Assembly (NCBI GenBank): GCA_905373185.1
Contig: CAJPSE010000080.1
Location: 1-7,278, forward strand
Direction of reading: 5' to 3'
Source: an uncultured Fretibacterium sp.
Lineage (GTDB): Bacteria > Synergistota > Synergistia > Synergistales > Aminobacteriaceae
Length of the DNA stretch: 7,278 bases
Shown here: positions 5,608 through 7,278 of the stretch, piece after piece
Numbering within the stretch: the stretch's first letter is position 1
Layout of the letters: every line of letters begins with the position of its first letter
The notes under the pieces: model-generated
What the model was told of the DNA's origin: nothing
What the model saw: the letters and a program-made list of their open reading frames with translations, nothing else
The model's database searches: none
Translations under genes and position numbers: made by a program

Positions 5608-6551
5608 CAGGCGGACCTCAGGGCCACAGCCATGGCCTCCAGCGTCTCGGGCGTCCCGGCGGCCATCGAGGTCAGCCCCTTGCGTATCCTCTTGTTCAGG
5701 CCGCAGAGCACCTCGCCGGGCCCCAGCTCCAGGAACGTGTCCACGCCGTCGTCGGCCATGAAGGCCACCGAGTCCGACCACAGCACGGGGCTGAAGGTTT
5801 GGGCGTAGAGCGCCGCCTTGATGTCGGCAGCCGTCGATACGGGCCTCGCGCTCACGTTGGCCACTATGGGCCAGCGCGGGTCGGACCACGCATACGTCTC
5901 GAACTGCTCCTTGAGCTTCTCGGCCGCCGGCATCATCAGGCGGCTGTGGAACGGGGCACTGACGTTCAGCATCACGGCCTTGCGGGCTCCGCGGGCCTTG
6001 GCGGCGGCAACCGCCCTGTCGACGTACTCCGCGACGCCCGAGATGACGACCTGCCCCGGCGAGTTGAAGTTGGCCGCTTGACACTCCTCGTTCGGGGCGA
6101 CCTCCCGGCACACCGCGACGACGTCGGCGGGCTCCAGTCCCATGACCGCGGCCATCGCCCCGACGCCCTCCGGTGCGGCCTCCTGCATCCAGCGGCCCCG
6201 CTTGTTCACGAGGTCCACCGCATCGCGGAACGCCAGGACGCCCGAGGCCACCAGGGCCGTGTACTCGCCCAGGCTGTGCCCGGCCCCACAGGCGGGGGAC
6301 AGCTTCACGTCCAGCTCGTTCTCCAGGGCCCGGAGCGCAGCGACGCTCGTCGTCATGATGGCGGGCTGCGTGTTGGCCGTGAGCTTGAGGGTCTCGTCCG
6401 GCCCCTCGAAGATCAGCCGTGCAAGATGCTGGGACAGGGCGTCGTCGGCCTCGTCAAAGACGGCCCTGGCCGAGGGGAATGCCTCGTAGAGGGCCTTGCC
6501 CATCCCCACCTCCTGAGCCCCCTGTCCGGGAAAACACAGTGCGTATTTCAT
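5607..6551 (-). CDS. fabD: Malonyl-CoA:ACP transacylase
   Basis: FabD moves the malonyl group from CoA to AcpP, supplying the extender unit for FabF. The 314-residue protein begins with the family motif FPGQGAQ (7-13). It has the nucleophile elbow GHSLGEY with Ser93, the carboxylate-binding Arg118 and the catalytic His202 (SAPFHS); these match Ser92, Arg117 and His201 of E. coli FabD. The C-terminal FLELGPGEVLCGL is also characteristic. The start is supported by GGGAGG 11 nt upstream of the ATG. The 128-nt gap to fabK contains a terminator-like hairpin and two tandem-repeat arrays, so fabD might be controlled separately from fabK, though no convincing promoter was seen there. The stop overlaps fabG. 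Confidence 0.97.
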   Translation of the reverse strand: MKYALCFPGQGAQEVGMGKALYEAFPSARAVFDEADDALSQHLARLIFEGPDETLKLTANTQPAIMTTSVAALRALENELDVKLSPACGAGHSLGEYTALVASGVLAFRDAVDLVNKRGRWMQEAAPEGVGAMAAVMGLEPADVVAVCREVAPNEECQAANFNSPGQVVISGVAEYVDRAVAAAKARGARKAVMLNVSAPFHSRLMMPAAEKLKEQFETYAWSDPRWPIVANVSARPVSTAADIKAALYAQTFSPVLWSDSVAFMADDGVDTFLELGPGEVLCGLNKRIRKGLTSMAAGTPETLEAMAVALRSA

Positions 6552-6563
6552 ATGAGTCGGTAC

Positions 6564-6590
6564 CTCCCAAATATCACAAATGTCCCAAAT
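6564..6590 (-). repeat. Three tandem 9-bp repeats in front of fabD
   Basis: On the minus strand three contiguous 9-mers read ATTTGGGAC, ATTTGTGAT and ATTTGGGAG. Six to eight positions agree between any two units. The last unit runs into the fabD Shine-Dalgarno (GGGAGG), so the ribosome binding site itself is part of the array. The array is AT-richer than the coding flanks. Confidence 0.65.
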
Positions 6591-6614
6591 GCGCGTCGTC
6601 CCTTACGGCCTCCC

Positions 6615-6653
6615 GTTGAATCCGACGGTTGAATCCGACGATTGAATCCGACA
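6615..6653 (-). repeat. Three tandem 13-bp repeats in the fabK-fabD gap
   Basis: On the plus strand the units are GTTGAATCCGACG (6615-6627), an identical copy (6628-6640), and ATTGAATCCGACA (6641-6653), which differs only at its two end bases. The array touches the T run of the hairpin after fabK. The units are not internally palindromic and do not match the FapR or FabT operators as I know them. Confidence 0.9.
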
Positions 6654-6673
6654 AAAAGGGACCTTGACGGTCC
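6653..6673 (-). terminator. Terminator-like hairpin after fabK
   Basis: Six nt after the fabK TAG the minus strand reads GGACC, loop GTCAA, GGTCC, then C and five T's (6657-6653). The stem is only 5 bp, so termination is likely partial. It could act as an attenuator that lowers transcription of fabD and later genes relative to fabK. Confidence 0.5.
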
Positions 6674-6679
6674 TCCGCC

Positions 6680-7278
6680 CTATTCGGGTTCGACGTCGCA
6701 GCATCCCCTGATTTTTTGCAGAACATCCCGCGCCTCGCCGAAGAGCCGCTCGACGATCCGGCGTGCGGGCAGGATATCGTTCACCATCGCCGCGGACTGC
6801 CCCGACATCAGGGACCCCCAGTCGGTGTCGCCGTCCACGACCGCGCTGCGCAGGCGCCCCGTGCCGAGCTTCTCGATCTCCTCCGGAGGCGCCAGACGCG
6901 CGTCCAGCTTGTCGAACTCCGCAGTCAGCTTGTTGCGCAGGCACCGGACAGGATGCCCCGTGCGTTGCCCCGTCACCGACGTGCTCCGATCCCGGGCGTC
7001 CAGGACCGCCTGCTTGAAGTTCGGGTGCACGGTGCACTCCGTGCAACAGATGAAGCGCGTTCCCAGCTGCACACCCTCGGCCCCCAAGGCGAAGGCGGCG
7101 GCGACCCCGCGCCCGTCCGCAATGCCGCCGGCGGCGATGACGGGGATCTTGACGGCCCCCGCGATCTGCGGCACCAGGACCATCGTCGTCAGCTCCCCGA
7201 TGTGCCCCCCGGCCTCCATGCCCTCCGCCACGACGGCGCCGGACGCCCTGGAACTGGCGGTCAAGCACAGGCTTCCGA
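6680..7278 (-). CDS. fabK: Enoyl-ACP reductase II, FMN-dependent (C-terminal part, cut by window edge)
   Basis: FabK is the flavin enzyme that carries out the last reduction of each fatty-acid cycle in bacteria lacking FabI; the family is known for triclosan resistance. About 198 codons are present of a usual 310-320, so the N-terminal third lies outside the window. The diagnostic block AEGMEAGGHIGELTTM holds the catalytic His (codon at 7204-7202). IPVIAAGGIADGRG and GAEGVQLGTRF form the phosphate-binding part of the TIM barrel, and DTDWGSLMSGQSAAMV is the typical late motif. It is not a 2-nitropropane dioxygenase in the strict sense, though the families are related. The first dozen codons at the window edge (7278-7240) do not resemble FabK. 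It is the most upstream fab gene visible. Confidence 0.93.
   Translation of the reverse strand, partial: GSLCLTASSRASGAVVAEGMEAGGHIGELTTMVLVPQIAGAVKIPVIAAGGIADGRGVAAAFALGAEGVQLGTRFICCTECTVHPNFKQAVLDARDRSTSVTGQRTGHPVRCLRNKLTAEFDKLDARLAPPEEIEKLGTGRLRSAVVDGDTDWGSLMSGQSAAMVNDILPARRIVERLFGEARDVLQKIRGCCDVEPE

Noticed and set aside
5608..6111. Long N-terminal extension of fabG running through fabD in another frame
   Set aside because: It covers the conserved catalytic part of fabD in the wrong frame and has no short-chain dehydrogenase character; FabG begins naturally at MARRLALVTGG with a coupled start at 5607.
6564..6600. Internal promoter for fabD
   Set aside because: TGTGATATT resembles an extended -10 at only four of six hexamer positions, has no -35, and would put the start almost on the ribosome binding site.
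6552..6679. CRISPR-like array in the fabK-fabD gap
   Set aside because: The repeats are 13 and 9 bp long and directly contiguous, with no unique spacers between them and no cas genes.

Overview
The window looks like a stretch of chromosome from an anaerobic, GC-rich bacterium that uses the FabK type of enoyl-ACP reductase. The gene order fabK-fabD-fabG-acpP-fabF-rnc is known from Firmicutes, Synergistota and Thermotogota. Combined with the high GC content, strong GGAGG ribosome binding sites and the AbrB/PIN pair, it makes a Synergistota (Fretibacterium-like) source my best guess. That assignment is inference, not something shown by the sequence. Every gene lies on the minus strand, so transcription runs from the right edge to the left.

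Right half (about 7278 to 3193): a type II fatty-acid synthesis cluster. It holds the C-terminal two thirds of fabK (cut by the window edge), fabD, fabG, acpP and fabF. FabD loads malonyl onto the carrier protein AcpP, FabF condenses it with the growing chain, FabG reduces the ketone, and FabK reduces the enoyl group. The dehydratase (FabZ) and FabH are not in the window. fabD and fabG are coupled by a 1-nt stop/start overlap. The fabK-fabD gap carries a small terminator-like hairpin and two separate short tandem-repeat arrays. The acpP-fabF gap carries three stem-loops in a row, the first of them a strong hairpin just after acpP.

Middle (3242 to 960): rnc (RNase III) overlaps the end of fabF and must start at a non-ATG codon. 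It is followed, with an ATGA overlap, by a secreted protein that resembles ZnuA/TroA metal-binding receptors but lacks the histidine ligands. After 52 nt comes tag (3-methyladenine DNA glycosylase I). The tight spacing suggests co-transcription with the fab genes, or at least with rnc.

Left end (838 to 111): a self-contained type II toxin-antitoxin module, AbrB-like antitoxin then PIN-domain toxin, with its own extended -10 promoter. A perfect 26-bp palindrome sits where transcription should start, a good candidate autoregulatory operator. Its GC content is visibly lower than that of the fab genes, which fits later acquisition.

Most of the window is recognisable housekeeping sequence. The less explained parts are the ligand-less receptor-like protein, the repeat arrays before fabD and the structured acpP-fabF spacer.
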